A DNA stretch of 64,000 nucleotides from Xestospongia muta. Taxonomy: Eukaryota > Porifera > Demospongiae > Haplosclerida > Petrosiidae. The notes below the pieces were generated by a model, which was not told the DNA's origin, did not search any database, and was given only the letters and a program-made list of their open reading frames with translations. Made by a program: the position numbers and the translations under genes. The stretch is taken from positions 5,568,923 to 5,632,922 of the forward strand of contig OY848922.1 of assembly GCA_963693285.1 (NCBI GenBank). Direction: 5' to 3'. Position 1 is the first letter of the stretch; each line of letters opens with the position of its first letter. Below, piece after piece: positions 24,566-36,959 of this stretch.

Positions 24566-25400
24566 ATTTTGTAAAAGCAAGGGATGACTTGGAGGCTGCA
24601 CAGAAAGAACATAATCATTACAGACAAGTTCTGATAAAGGCCGATTTAAAGGAACAGGTCACTGTGAACAATATCTTTATCCTCTGCTCACAACCAGTCA
24701 TTCCACTGAACATCACAGCTCACTATTGTTTTAATTATGTCCAATGAGTTATGTTATGTATTAAAACACATTTGTTGTTGATTTGTTCAATAGGTGCAGT
24801 TTCCAAATTAACCCCATTCAACCAGGACCCATTAACACAGAGGAATTGTGAAATCTTTGGAGTCTATTGTGAAGCAGTATCACAACAAGTAAACCATTTA
24901 ACTAATGAATCCTATGACACAGGAAAAGGTATTAACACTGTAATTAGTTCACTACACTAGTAACTTTAGAATTATGGACTAAATACTCATCATATACTTC
25001 ACCAGATTATTGTGCAGGACAAAATAAGAACAATGTACTTTTGCAGGTGAAGTAAGACTGTCAATAAATCATATTGATGTATGTTTCCCTTTATAGTATC
25101 TTATATGGAGGGTTTTGACACCACATAATACATGTTCAGATATACTGAAGTTTTCTCTCTCTCAATTAGTTTGTGAATATCATAAAGCAGTCTTCAGTAG
25201 TCAACATTGCTCAGTTAGTTTGCAGTGAAATGGTCAGGTATTGGTAAATACCTATGGTTAGACTGGTTTCCTGGCCTCATATTTTAAAGATATACTTACT
25301 ATAAAAAATATCACCATGTTACCATTGACTATGACCAACCCAATAAGTTTCAGATCAATGGCCAGTCAAAGGATTAAGATCTCTTATGAAATCCCTCAGA
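24566..25400 (+). pseudogene. GQNKN-family transposase-like gene, 3' fragment (copy 3)
   Basis: Broken plus-strand pieces appear in family order. After the acceptor at 24565: VKARDDLEAAQKEHNHYRQV, a coiled-coil-like stretch. Then ITAHYCFNYVQ (about 24712) and, after TAG at 24793, a PIQPGPI piece in one frame and NCEIFGVYCEAVSQQVNHL with YDTGKGINTVISSLH in another. Then DYCAGQNKNNVLLQ (about 25005), the family's D-x-C-x-GQNKN signature. Last come GQVLVNTYG and TGFLASYFKDILTIKNIT (about 25233-25310). Several frameshifts and stops show that it is dead. I place it in a transposase-like family of sponges and cnidarians. The Asp before Cys-x-GQNKN is a candidate catalytic residue, which is inferred. 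Confidence 0.72.
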
Positions 25401-27360
25401 TAATCTAAAGGAACATGTCATGTACTTCCATTGTTCATCTACATGGTCACACAGCAGGTACTAGTACAACAATATAAGGGAGTATTATCACCATCCATTC
25501 CAATACATTAAATGACCTTTACCTGGAGTGCCATGACCTTAAACACCATGTACATCACCTCAGAGAATGTTTCCCATATCTCTCAAAAGCCACAATAACT
25601 TTCTGAAAAATATGGTCATTCAGAACATAATCACCACTCTTGTAAAAGTTAAATAGATAGTAATCATTAAATTTCACTAAAGTAATCACTTGTCAAAATC
25701 AACTCAAAAATTTGCTATCTATTTCATACTACCAGTATCTTTAAATATAATCCAGCTAAATCTTTAAAATCTTAAATTAATTACCATAGTAATATGAGCT
25801 GACTGATAAGCTAACCTTTGCCACATTTGTACTGTACCTAACAATGACTTTGTTATCAGACAGGTATATACTATAATAGTACACAGATACTCTGAGAGTA
25901 ATGTTTGTACATGTTATATGCTAACTAGTGTAACTAACACTCATTAAAAGTATCTTTTGTACTAGTGTGAGCATACTATAACCTTTAACATTGTCAAATA
26001 TGACTGACATTTCCACAGAAGAAGGTCAAACATAACTTCATTTGATATCAAAAACAATATAAGAACCTGTTATATCATTATAATTACTAATGATATAACT
26101 ATGTAAAATTAAAAAAAGTAAAGTAATACATAATTATATGTTGGAGATATAAAGAACTTTTTTATCAATGTTACATGAACTAATATTAGAAAATAGTAAG
26201 TACATTATTATGAGAAATATTGATGAAGTTTTATAACTGATGGTTGACTAAAATATTACCTTAATGAAAATAAAATAACTAAAATAAATCATATTAGACT
26301 ATGCCATGTCTATCACAATTAGTAATTAAGTTGTAAAAGATGGTAGATGAAGGCCTTGACTTACAGATTTCCATCATTGATGTTGCTCTGTCTGAAGATA
26401 GTAAAGATACAATATATTAAGAATGTATGACATTACCATACATGTATATATGTACAATAAAAATGCTATTTGTATACAAATTGTATACAATTTGTCATTG
26501 GTATAATAAGAATCATTAGTTTATTACATGTACATGTTTGTCATATAAAATATATTGAATGCAATATGTTGTACCTTATTATAGTACCTTATACCTGTAT
26601 ATGTGTATGTTAAAGTTGAGGTATGAAACATATATAGTGTTAGCCTTGACACAGACTACTGTTAATAGAACCTCTAAGTTTAGGTTCAGTTATTGTGATG
26701 TTTTAGTAGTGACAGTTTACATTATCCTATAATTATTATAATTGATAAGTATAAAGGTAGTCTCTTTATACTGAGTGTAAATGGATATAGGCATATACAT
26801 ATGAATGTAGATATGATCATGTATGATGAATTTATAAATTGATGAATTGATAAGTATAAAACTAGAAGATTGATTGAAACAATATTACTATACTTGATTA
26901 ATAGTTGGAATTTGTTTTTCACTGCCTAATAATTTCCTGACCAGCCATTAAATTAATAAACTTGCATTCTACTAATACAAACAGACATATTCTCTTGACA
27001 CTGAAACTTAAACTATATGTATGATATATATTTCACACATGCCTTATATTTTAATGTTACATGTATACTCACTACTACTAGTATTGTTTATTAGTCTGTT
27101 CATTAATATCACACTACTGCTATATAAACTGACATATAGTTAGGAAGGATGTGGTTGACAATATAATTGAGCTAATATGAATAAACATAACATGAATTTC
27201 TCTTTTTTTAATAATTAGAAATTGTACTTGTAGTACGTACAGCTTGCCAAGATTAACAAACCATATCACTAAATGACAATTTGAGACTTGGTAGTTTATG
27301 ACTTTATAGACATTACATTCATATGACACAACTTGAATTTTAACTTATAGCTTCTACTAT
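25401..27360. other. Intergenic stretch with a partial repeat copy
   Basis: I recognise no gene. At 27030-27330 lies a degenerate, partly inverted copy of the repeat family of 8390-11480 (landmarks actcactactactagtattgt, aactgacatatagtta, taggaaggatgtggttgaca). The rest is AT-rich with short frames only. Confidence 0.55.
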
Positions 27361-27370
27361 CTATTAGCAG

Positions 27371-27842
27371 TACAGAGAGAATACCTTGTCTTCCGATCCT
27401 AACAATGCTATACAACGAAGTGACAACCAAGACAGACATTTAACTTTATTTGACGAATGCTTTGATAACAACAATATTCCTAGAAGGTAAGAGGACATAG
27501 AGAGGAGCACTGTTTCAATTTTATCGCATATAATACAATTAAAAAAGAAACTAATGACAAAAATGGCAAGAAGGAGTGTGATGATGGAATGGAAAAATCA
27601 AGTCACTTTTGAAGATGATGAATTATTAATATCATTTAAGTATGTGTTGACTGCTTTGATATATATCCTCACAGAACCACATATAGTTCCTCCAATTATT
27701 GATACAAATACCAATCCACCTAAGATAAATGAAACAGATAAAGAGAAAACTGAGGCCAAATTAACAGATGAAAGAGAAGATATTATTCATGAAAATTTTT
27801 ATAGAAGCAGCTGTGAGTATAAAGGAATGTGCTACAGTATTT
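27371..27842 (+). CDS. Unrecognised hypothetical gene, two candidate exons
   Basis: A candidate exon at 27371-27486 runs from an AG to a GTAAGA donor and reads SDPNNAIQRSDNQDRHLTLF then DECFDNNNIP. A second open stretch (96 codons from 27554) reads MEWKNQVTFEDDELLISF and, later, PPIIDTNTNPPKINETDKEK with an acidic, lysine-rich tail, ending at 27842. A possible intron (AAG|TATGTG to CACAG) inside the second stretch would remove hydrophobic residues. Composition is more protein-like than the neighbouring frames, but I recognise no domain and could not fix a start. It could equally be part of a decayed transposon. Confidence 0.3.
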
Positions 27843-28189
27843 AACTGAAAATACCTTACATGTCAAAGGTACATAGACATGTACATGGGACATACTATAT
27901 ACTTTTAACAGGAATAAAACACTACATATAATGAATAGAGGAGTTTAGTATAAGGAAGTTAAATCTAATAAAGAAACCTCATCTTTTCTGAATGAATAAA
28001 TGAAGTGTTGACTGTGTACACTACATACTATTGAATGACAGATCAGTTAGTCTTATATATCAACAGTAATGTAGGATACATTGTCATCATAATCATTTAC
28101 AAAGTCACTTTCATAGTATACTAATTATGTAACCTGCAATATTGATGAGTTATAGTCAATGACATGAAGATGGTGGAGTTTGGGTAGCT

Positions 28190-28500
28190 ACTTCACTTAC
28201 TATTTTATTAATTTTTTTGATTTTCCAATGGAAACGTATGAAGACGTCATTGTCATCACTGTCATCTTTAGGAGCAGTAAGAGCAAATTATTCTGGATGT
28301 GGGACACCTACTTTATCAGATCTTAAAACTTTAACAACTTTGATACATCTATCTTGACCATTTACAACTTCATCATAAGATAGTAACATAATAGGATGTT
28401 AACTGATACCAACATCCATTCACATTTCAAATGATCATTTGCAGTTATATCAATAAAATGACATGGAATTGTCAGATGGGGCTGTCCAATCTGACCTGAT
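28190..28500 (-). pseudogene. Decayed exon of unknown family
   Basis: The minus strand reads GQPHLTIPCHFIDITANDHL, then after a frame change LLSYDEVVNGQDRCIKVVKV, a stop, and KDDSDDNDVFIRFHWKI before a GTAAGT donor. The residue mix is clearly protein-like, and the stop plus the frameshift mark it as broken. I do not recognise the domain. Confidence 0.4.
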
Positions 28501-29827
28501 GGAAAACAAGAGATGGTATAATATGATGACTATCATAAGATGTTCTTGTAACTATCCTTGTAAGGTAGATTTCAGTAATCCGTCCATCTGTTCTTGTTTG
28601 AGCTGTATCTCTAGTAACATGTAATACAATGTATTATTATAATCACTGTTAGTGTATAATATAATGATCATGTGACAATTATAATTATAATAAAATAGTT
28701 GTGGATACGAAGACTTTATCACAAAAAGAAGTAAAATCCAAATAATTTGAGAAGGAAGCTTTTTTGGGAAATTCATATGTTGAAATGTAGATAATTGTGT
28801 ACTGTAAATATAGTAATTTTTTGGAAGTGATAAACTCTGCCACATTGTATGTGCTTTTGTAACAGACAGACACATTGACACAAAAAGCATGTACTTTAAC
28901 ACTTGCTCACATGGACAGCTGTGTGGGTTAATAATTCTACACAATGATATCAATTATAAGGATTATATAAATTAACAGACAACATTATAATGACAACATA
29001 CTTGTTGATAATAATGTCTTCTCCATCATAACAAACAACACTTTGCAATAGGAATTATGAAGTATAGGAAACTAAGTAAAGGAATATGTTACACAGTGAA
29101 TACCAGATATTGACATATTGCTTACCCATTTCTGAAAGTTTATTTAAATCATAGATAGTAAGATATTACTACAACAGTTAATAATGTACATATAGTAATT
29201 AAGATAATTTAGAAACTTGAGTTAGGAGAGATTCCTTTATTACACGATCAGCAGATATCATTCACTATGTGTTACTATTATCATAAAATTATAATAAATT
29301 ATAAAAAGAGTTGTGGACACAAAGATCTTATCAGAAAAAATTGTTTTTATTCATTCATGGGTTAGAAGGTATTTATCTCCTGGACACTATTAGAGACAAC
29401 GACATAAAGGATGGACGACAAGGTTTATTAACAAACATGAGACAATTGCTGTGTTATTATTATTGATATAGAATGACAGCCTGTTAATACATTTAGTCAT
29501 GAAGAGGTATCAAAGTCTGTTTGTATTCAATATTATGCTGAGGGATTTATGGATTACTCATATATTTTGTAGGTAGAATATCTCTATACAATTGTATGGA
29601 TTTTCAACTTTTACTCTCAAGTAAATGTAAGCAAGCTGTATATTGTGAACACTGTATGATCTAACAACAAATTACAGACTTCATCGTATTTGCTGGTTAT
29701 TAAGCGCATGCATTTGTATCTTCATAGGAAGAAAATATGCACTTAACAAGGATATGTACATAACAAATAGCCTTTGTGGATGATCTCACTTTTCTGGGTG
29801 TGGCTTTTATTCAAGCACGTGGAAGAT
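28501..29827. other. Intergenic stretch
   Basis: No supported gene. The minus-strand 133-codon frame (28552-28953) is hydrophobic and Tyr/Leu-rich as expected from AT-rich DNA. A piece at 28684-28735 recurs in degenerate form at 29290-29340, which suggests repeat content instead of coding sequence. Confidence 0.5.
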
Positions 29828-30005
29828 ATGGCTGGTGTTTCTACTGAGTTCTCGTTTGACAGCGTAATTCGAGGTCGTCACATTTATAAAAAAGTATGAA
29901 TGCCTTCAGTTGGAGTTCTTCTATCAGTGAAAGATGAAACAAATGAACACAACCATTTTGCTATATCTGTGATGAAGGATGGATTCATTGTTGGTCATGT
30001 ATATT
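29828..30005 (+). pseudogene. HIRAN-like domain fragment
   Basis: From an ATG at 29828 the frame reads EFSFDSVIRGRHIYKKV, a TGA where Trp is expected, then MPSVGVLLSVKDETNEHNHF and AISVMKDGFIVGHV. The pattern 'FxSxxxGxxxY', 'G..L.VKDE.NxxxxxA' and 'xxxGxxVGHV' is that of HIRAN domains, DNA-binding modules also found in transposon-linked proteins. The stop and the truncation after VGHV make it a fragment. It lies in the extra segment that distinguishes the 29.6-30.4 kb region from its duplicate at 24.2-24.5 kb, so it may have arrived by insertion. Confidence 0.6.
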
Positions 30006-30435
30006 GCTTATTAATATTCATGAAGTGCTTAATAAAAAAGAGTTCTGACCAAGATAAATGTGTGCACTTAACAAACAGTATGCACTTAATAATCATATGT
30101 ACCTAACAACTAGCAAATACAGTATTCTAAGAACATATTTTACAGTGTTTGGAATCAATACTTACCTCATGTATTCATTAATAGGTCAATGTCATATTAT
30201 GTTGACAGTGTCAGAGAAACAGTACAACAATTGTGAGAAGTATGAATATTCCACTAAAAAATTGGTTTCTGGTAAGCTCTCACTCTGTTATAACAGAGAT
30301 ACAAAGTATTACATACATTCAAAGTATACATATGTTGTAAGGTAGAACACTGTACTAAAGTACAGTATGAGTACTTAGGATAATTAGGAGTATGGTACCT
30401 GAATTGCTTTTGATCTCTATTGTATATCTTCTAAA

Positions 30436-30525
30436 CAGCAAAGGGTCACTTGGAGGGTATACAGAAACAATTCTATTATTCTAGACAAGTTCTGAAAAAG
30501 GCTGAGACTCATTTAAAAGTACAGT
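30436..30525 (+). pseudogene. GQNKN-family transposase-like fragment (copy 4)
   Basis: The frame AKGHLEGIQKQFYYSRQVLK matches ARDDLEAAQKEHNHYRQVLI of the copy at 24.6 kb, and the upstream 300 bases match as well. A stop follows within 30 codons. Nothing downstream of this point matches the rest of the family. Confidence 0.6.
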
Positions 30526-30977
30526 GACATCATGTTATGGAATGAGTCAGTTTCAAGATTCGATCAGTGATCAGGGTCACCTGGATTTCTGTCTTGAAAG
30601 GTACAAGTCATAGTAGATTGAAGAACAGATTCAGATAACGTGTGGATATCATACACATCGTTTCTGAAAATTGTGAACGTTTTAAATTGTCTTTGAGAAC
30701 CACTCAGACAACAAGGTGATACAGAAGCCGAGTCTGTGTGCATGGACCTCTCAGATATGTCCAAAAAATTATATGATACTTGGTAGTAGGAGTGACCAGA
30801 GCGGATAGACTTTAACGCTTGCAAGATCCATGGGCTACTTGTACAAGAAAGATAAGAGCACTACAGATTCAGCATACCACTAGGTTCTAAATTTCTAAAT
30901 AATGCCCTCGAAAAAAATACGAGCATGCGCAATAGATATTTTGAACCTGCGTTATCACAACAACTGCATAGTCTTTG

Positions 30978-31130
30978 TCTAACAAACCCTTTACACTTCA
31001 TTATAGTGAGTAGGTATGGCTAGTGAGACTGGTGTACTTCATATGAAAAGAATTTTTAAGCAAAGTATAAAGGATAAGTTAATAATATATGCAACAATAT
31101 ATGTAGATTTACCTTTAACATACTTAATAT
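30978..31130 (+). repeat. Direct repeat with 32739-32897
   Basis: The block containing atggctagtgagac(t/c) and agtgtacttcatatgaaaa recurs 1.76 kb downstream with few changes. Both copies keep an open frame of about 38 codons starting MASET; its splice context is unclear. It could be a duplicated first exon of an unknown gene or a repeat. Confidence 0.6.
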
Positions 31131-34083
31131 TTATTGGCTGATAGACTACTTGCATTTCTATCATCCGAAGGAATCCTCCATACAGTTTTGAACAACTTCC
31201 AAATCTTTTGATCAATGGCTAAACATTTCTTTCAATAGGCGATGGACAGCTCAAAGAAGTTGCAGAAAAAAATACTAGGAGAAAGAGTCAAGCCAGAAAA
31301 GATTATAGACATCGCAATATCTTCTGAGAAGGTCAATAAATTGATCTGTTGTTGTTTTTGTTATGATAATTATCACTATATTATCATTATTATGAAAACA
31401 AAAGTCTTGACATCAATTACCTGGATAACCAGTTAACTATACTGAAGTTTGTACAGCAAATATCTATATTTGACAATCCTTGTTCCTTGACTTTTAGTAC
31501 TACATGTCAAATTAACATCACACATTTGTGATACCCTCTGCTTTCTCTTTCCAGACAGATGAAGTCTTAGCCACAGGTGAGATTATTAGAACAAGGATTA
31601 TTCAAGATCTCTTTACATTAATAACGGTACATACAAGAAACCCTTCAAATGATCAGTACAACACTGTATGTTTGTAAAGAGATTGAAACCTATGCAGAAA
31701 ATAGAGTTAAAATTAATTCTAATTGTTATGTAAGTGTGACAAATTTTCATTTTGTATTTGCTATGAAGTTGTTCATTTCTCAGGGTAATTGGAAAGCTAA
31801 CTTATGTGACTGATAGTTTTTTATCTTCTACCTGCTTCTAAAACATTTACTGTTACTATTGAACCATCTCCAAAATGATGGAAGACCTCAAAACATGTTG
31901 GAATGACACAAATACCACATTGATGATTAAGATAATGATAATTGTGTTAACAACAAATGTGGTTATGTTACAACAGGAGTGTTATAAAAGAATGAAGAGA
32001 CTGTTGTCTTGCTACACTACAGTCTTTGATAGCAGAACATTATCTAGTAGATGGAAATGGATAAAAGATATTTAACCTTCAGTTATGGAAATCCTTGAGC
32101 AATACACATCACTGAATATTTGGAAAGTAGTGAGTTATTAATAAGACTTTTAACACTGTGATTATTTACATGTGTTAATTGCTCTATATTCCTGTTTAGG
32201 ATGAAAATCTAAACTATTATCATGTTAGATGAAGAGACTACTGGCCATTTGCTAATTAGAAACTTGGCTGACTTAGAAAAAAGAACAGTTGTGTATTCTT
32301 GATTGGAACTTAGGTATAGGCCTAAACTGAAACAGCTTCACTCATGATGAAAAAGAAAGACAAAGAACTTTTCAATGAAGGTATAATATTTATTATTAAT
32401 TCAAGTGATTGGTAATGACATGCTAATAGTCTTGTATTTTTCAATTACTATCCAAATTATTGATCCCTAAAAGCTGTCCTAAGAGACTGATACAGTTTGT
32501 GAAGGTAACATTAACTTTAGGTAGCGTTGTCTATTATCATGGATAAATTATCAACTGTAAGTATGGGAATCATTCAGGAGGTGGTACTGGACTAATTATA
32601 ACCTCTCAGTATTTAAGTTTCTGACTTTTAAAGTATGGTTAGCCTTATTTGACTCCTTGTCTTTTAATTTTTCAATGACTTATACAATGCTCCTTATTGT
32701 CTACCAACTTTCAGTAGTTTTCTGAATAAATACATGCTTACAGTCTAACAAATCCTTTCCACTTCATAAGAGTGAATGGGTATGGCTAGTGAGACCAGTG
32801 TACTTCATATGAAAAAAATTTTTAAGCAAAATATAAAGGATAAGCTAATAATATGTACAACAATATATGTAGATTTACCTTTAACATACTTAATATTGTA
32901 ATTTTATTAACAATAATAATCGCCATATAATATCTCTAGGATTCAGATGACTTGTCAATCTTTGCTACAACAATTCATTTCAATACTCCTTACACTGAAG
33001 AGACCTCTTTCCATATCAAGGTAGAGGAATAAGCTACCTGGGAACTGAATTCTTTTCAAACTTGATGATGTAATGTGGTGATCTTGTATATCACATTGGT
33101 ATTGACATAAAGACTTACTAAAGTCAGTTATAAGTCTGTGATGTACTTGTTCAACACCATCATCAATACTGACTGTGTAATTCTTTAGATCAGTTGATGA
33201 TTACTTTAACAGTAAGTTACAGGATACCTTCTAACAAATTATTACAGTGATACTGGATATAATTATCTTTATGCACTGTTGAAAGTTGGTGTAAAGTTAT
33301 ACTGAAATAGTTGCATACAATACAATTTAAAAACTCTTCTCTTAGGATGTAATTGTAAGACTGATATGTACACCTTATAACTGTGTATTGCAGTTCTTGT
33401 AAGTATAAATGATCAATTTTTTATTAATTTAAGAAAACCTACGCACACATAAACTAAGTTTAGAACTTTAGAGAAGTAAACAAAAATATTTAGTGATGTC
33501 ATAATACATATACATATATAAGTAACTGTACATACATAATAACTCTTGAGTTACTTTAGAATTACAAACTACTGTCCATCTTCTTTAGATTCATCATATC
33601 TCTATAACTACAGGTATATCATTTTGTGAGTGTTCTAGTCCAAACGCATATTACTGGATCATCAATAGAAGTGACTGAAGAGGCTTTGAGTATGCAATGT
33701 CATAAATAAAGTAAGAGCCTACCATGTGGATCAAGACACTTTCATCATATTGTTTATGATATACAGATAAACAATGTCTGAAAAATTAACAGAATAGATA
33801 TATACTACATGATATATATTGTGTATTGACTTGTGATAATTATTTAATAATCTTCATAATACACAAAGCTAAGTCAATTGGAAGATTTAGGATTACAATT
33901 TGATATGCTATATATAGGGGCCTAGCTAGCACTATTGACAATCACTCTACAAGATTGTTCACAATAAAGTAAACATTCACTACAACTTTATGACAAGGTA
34001 GACTGTGAGTGACTACTTAATCACAAATCTGAACCTAGGTTGTCTCAAGCTTGTCATACCTTGTATGATTGTGATATAATCTT
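31131..34083. other. Intergenic stretch with weak exon-like pieces
   Basis: A plus-strand piece at 31239-31331 sits between an AG and a GTCAAT and reads MDSSKKLQKKILGERVKPEK. I cannot assign it, and the donor is poor. The second copy of the MASET repeat is at 32739-32897. A 66-codon frame at 31875-32075 has no recognisable domain. The rest is AT-rich with no supported feature. Confidence 0.4.
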
Positions 34084-34264
34084 GACTTGACCTCTGCAGC
34101 CTGAAAACTCTTTTGTGAGTTTTAAGCTTCTGTTTTTCTTGACGATGTTCTTGATACTACTGTTGTAAAGTCTACATGTTTTTCTATTCGTTGCTAAATG
34201 TTGGTAGCTGCTAACGCTTCGGTTGCCAGGTTATAGCAGTTCAAAAAAAAAACCCCGGTAACAG

Positions 34265-34296
<32 letters not shown>

Positions 34297-34334
34297 ACTA
34301 CAGTACCCTCGCTATGCACCCACACGCAGAGAGG
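34084..34334 (-). mobile_element. TTAA-inserting element with (CA)n, truncated copy 3
   Basis: This is the microsatellite end of the same element as at 5763-6632 and 52620-53513. The plus-strand landmarks are ctgcagcctgaaaactcttttg, tttttctattcgttgctaaa, gctgctaacgcttcggttgcc and a (CA)n tract at 34265-34290. It ends at TTAA (34335-34338), in line with the other copies. The far end is missing: similarity stops at about 34084. Confidence 0.75.
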
Positions 34335-36959
34335 TTAATAACTGGGCACTAAAAAGAAGTTGATTTATTGCTCTAGAACAGGTTTATGTTACAAAATATG
34401 AGATTGGAAAGTATAATGTTGGCTATACCAAGCTAATGTAAAACTAGATCATTTTATGACTTACAAATAAATTATGGCATAGAAGAGAATGTTCATGTAC
34501 ATATATAGTACTGTTTTTGCATTTGATACACCAAAACATTGTTGTACTAAAGTTCATATAGGTACATGCACAACACGTGTATATGTACATAATTTTATCT
34601 TGTTTACTGTTTATTGTAGTACAATATGAGGAAACCGATACTGTTGTGTGTAGTGTAAAACTATCTTTCCCATATTTAGAATGTATAGCTATAAATATAT
34701 ACCATAAATATTATTATAATAAGTTAATCAGATAAAATAGATTAATTTTATAGAGATCTAGCTTATATGCACTCATTTATATAATTATTATACTATTTTA
34801 ATTACAGTTGCTTTTCTTTTTCATGTCAGATCTTAGAGGTTTTAAGGTAGATGCCTTAGACTCATCAGGTTCATTTTTGGGATACTTGTTATAGTTAATA
34901 TCACTATGAATAACAATATTTACCCATTGTATATGGAAACCAGTATGAAACATGATAATAAATATCCATTTTGTTTCCTTATGTAAATTCAATGTTTCCA
35001 GTATCGTAATTGTTGCTTAAAATGTAGACTTCTTAATCATAGATTAGTTCATGTTTCTTTCAAATTATATCTTGTAAATTGAGTAATTACAATTATACAA
35101 CTTCACTGATAACATTTTTTTAATCTAGATGTACTTTTACAAACTTTTACAAATAGGGGGTGCATTTTCATCATCCACTTTATACTGACTAGTTTTTACA
35201 TATGACTTATGTTCCTAATTGGATTTTTTCGTTTTGATGTCACTTCAAACAATGATATTCTCTGTATCACAACTGCTTTGTCTGTTTTGTCACAAAGGAT
35301 AACACTGTGGTCATCTTACAAAATACTTATATATTCAACAATATTATATACAGTTGGAAGCAGAATATAGTCATTAGAACTGTACATAAAGTTCTTTATG
35401 TAAGGTAGAACAATATTTTTACATGCTAGACTTTCCTTTAGGAATGGATAGAAGACATTGTGTTTTTTTTTAAATAACCTGCCTGTTAGAAAAATGACAA
35501 GTTTTTGGCTGGATGGAAGATTAGGACAGTCATCATTTGCCATTGTAATCTAGCTAGTAAAATATCTTTCTTAATAGACTATGAGATAACAAACATATGT
35601 ATTTCAAATTTTAATGCTTGTAGAATAAAGTCAAAATAAGGTGATAATATCCTGACCTTACTTCTCACAATCAATGATGTACAAGTACACAGGTGTTATA
35701 TGTTAAGTATTCCTATATTTTGATTGTAGATCTATGTGATGGTTATCTAATAATTTAATGTGAATATACTGTTGAAATTTATATGACAATGTAAAAGTTA
35801 AGGTTTCTCTAGAGATCATTAGATTATATAATTATTTTAACACCGGCAGTAATCTATATAATAATTGCTATACAATATATGCAGCACAATAATGTATTGC
35901 TCAATTATCAATTTCTAATGTTAAATAGACTAATAACATGTGAATAACGATCATTCATTGGCTAGAAGAAAACTAGTTTATTGATGTATGAGTAGTATCT
36001 TAACAGTAAACTATTATACACATAAACTAATGTATACATTTTACATTATACAACTATAACTCCAGTTATTTTATTTTTACTTTCATTGTAGATATTACTG
36101 ATAGTGGTCTACTTGTTTAACATGATAAAGAATATAAAGTTGATTACTTTTTGTATCTATAACTAATGCATACAGCAGTTCCCTGCATGTTTATCTTCAT
36201 GAACTAATTTATTATTCAATATATATTTTGATGATACGTCTTTGTAATTATAGAAAACAAACTGTATCTTATTCATTTAATATCACTTATTGAATATAAA
36301 TGAAGACAGAGAAAATATTCTTTGAGGACAAATTAACATCATAATAACTATAAATTGTTAACATTTGTTCATTGTAGTAGTAACATTTTGCTCAAATGTA
36401 TAATACATAAAGCTACCTTTTATTAATATCACATCTATATAATTGTCACAGACGTAAGAACGTAATAACACCATACAAATCAAAACCGATGTTATAGTCA
36501 GGCATAACATTTTTACTTAGTTTAAAAAATGAAAGAGGTATTTAATTATTATTGAATCAGCAATTCAGTAGTAGTTAATGTTAAACCTTAAAATTGCTTA
36601 GATTTATAGATATTGTAAATTATAGTAGGATATATTTACATAGAGAATAATATACAAACTGTCACTTCTGTTAATTTGTAGTAATTCCAATGTTAAAAGA
36701 GGTATACTTTGGAATGAAAAAAGGGTATTGTCAATACCAAGGACTGTCATTTTTAAAGATTTCCAATTTGTTTGTACTAAGAAGGACTAAAATATATCCT
36801 AGCTGCAAAAAAGGTGGACTCCTCCCAAGGACACAAGTACTTGTAGATAGAAATAACTTTGTGACAGGCTAAGTGTATGTTCTTGGCTCAGTTTTAGCTG
36901 TAATCAACTAGTTGGTTCATATATGAATTCCTGTAAAGGAAGAAAACGTTAATTCTCTT
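34335..36959. other. Intergenic AT-rich stretch
   Basis: No supported gene, repeat family or RNA was recognised. The open frames at 34798-34992 and 35316-35543 (minus) and 36690-36872 (plus) are short and have no recognisable domain or splice signals. Confidence 0.5.

Noticed and set aside
28552..28953. 133-codon minus-strand open frame
   Set aside because: Hydrophobic and Tyr/Leu/Ile-rich as expected from AT-rich DNA; no domain or splice context, and part of it is a local repeat.
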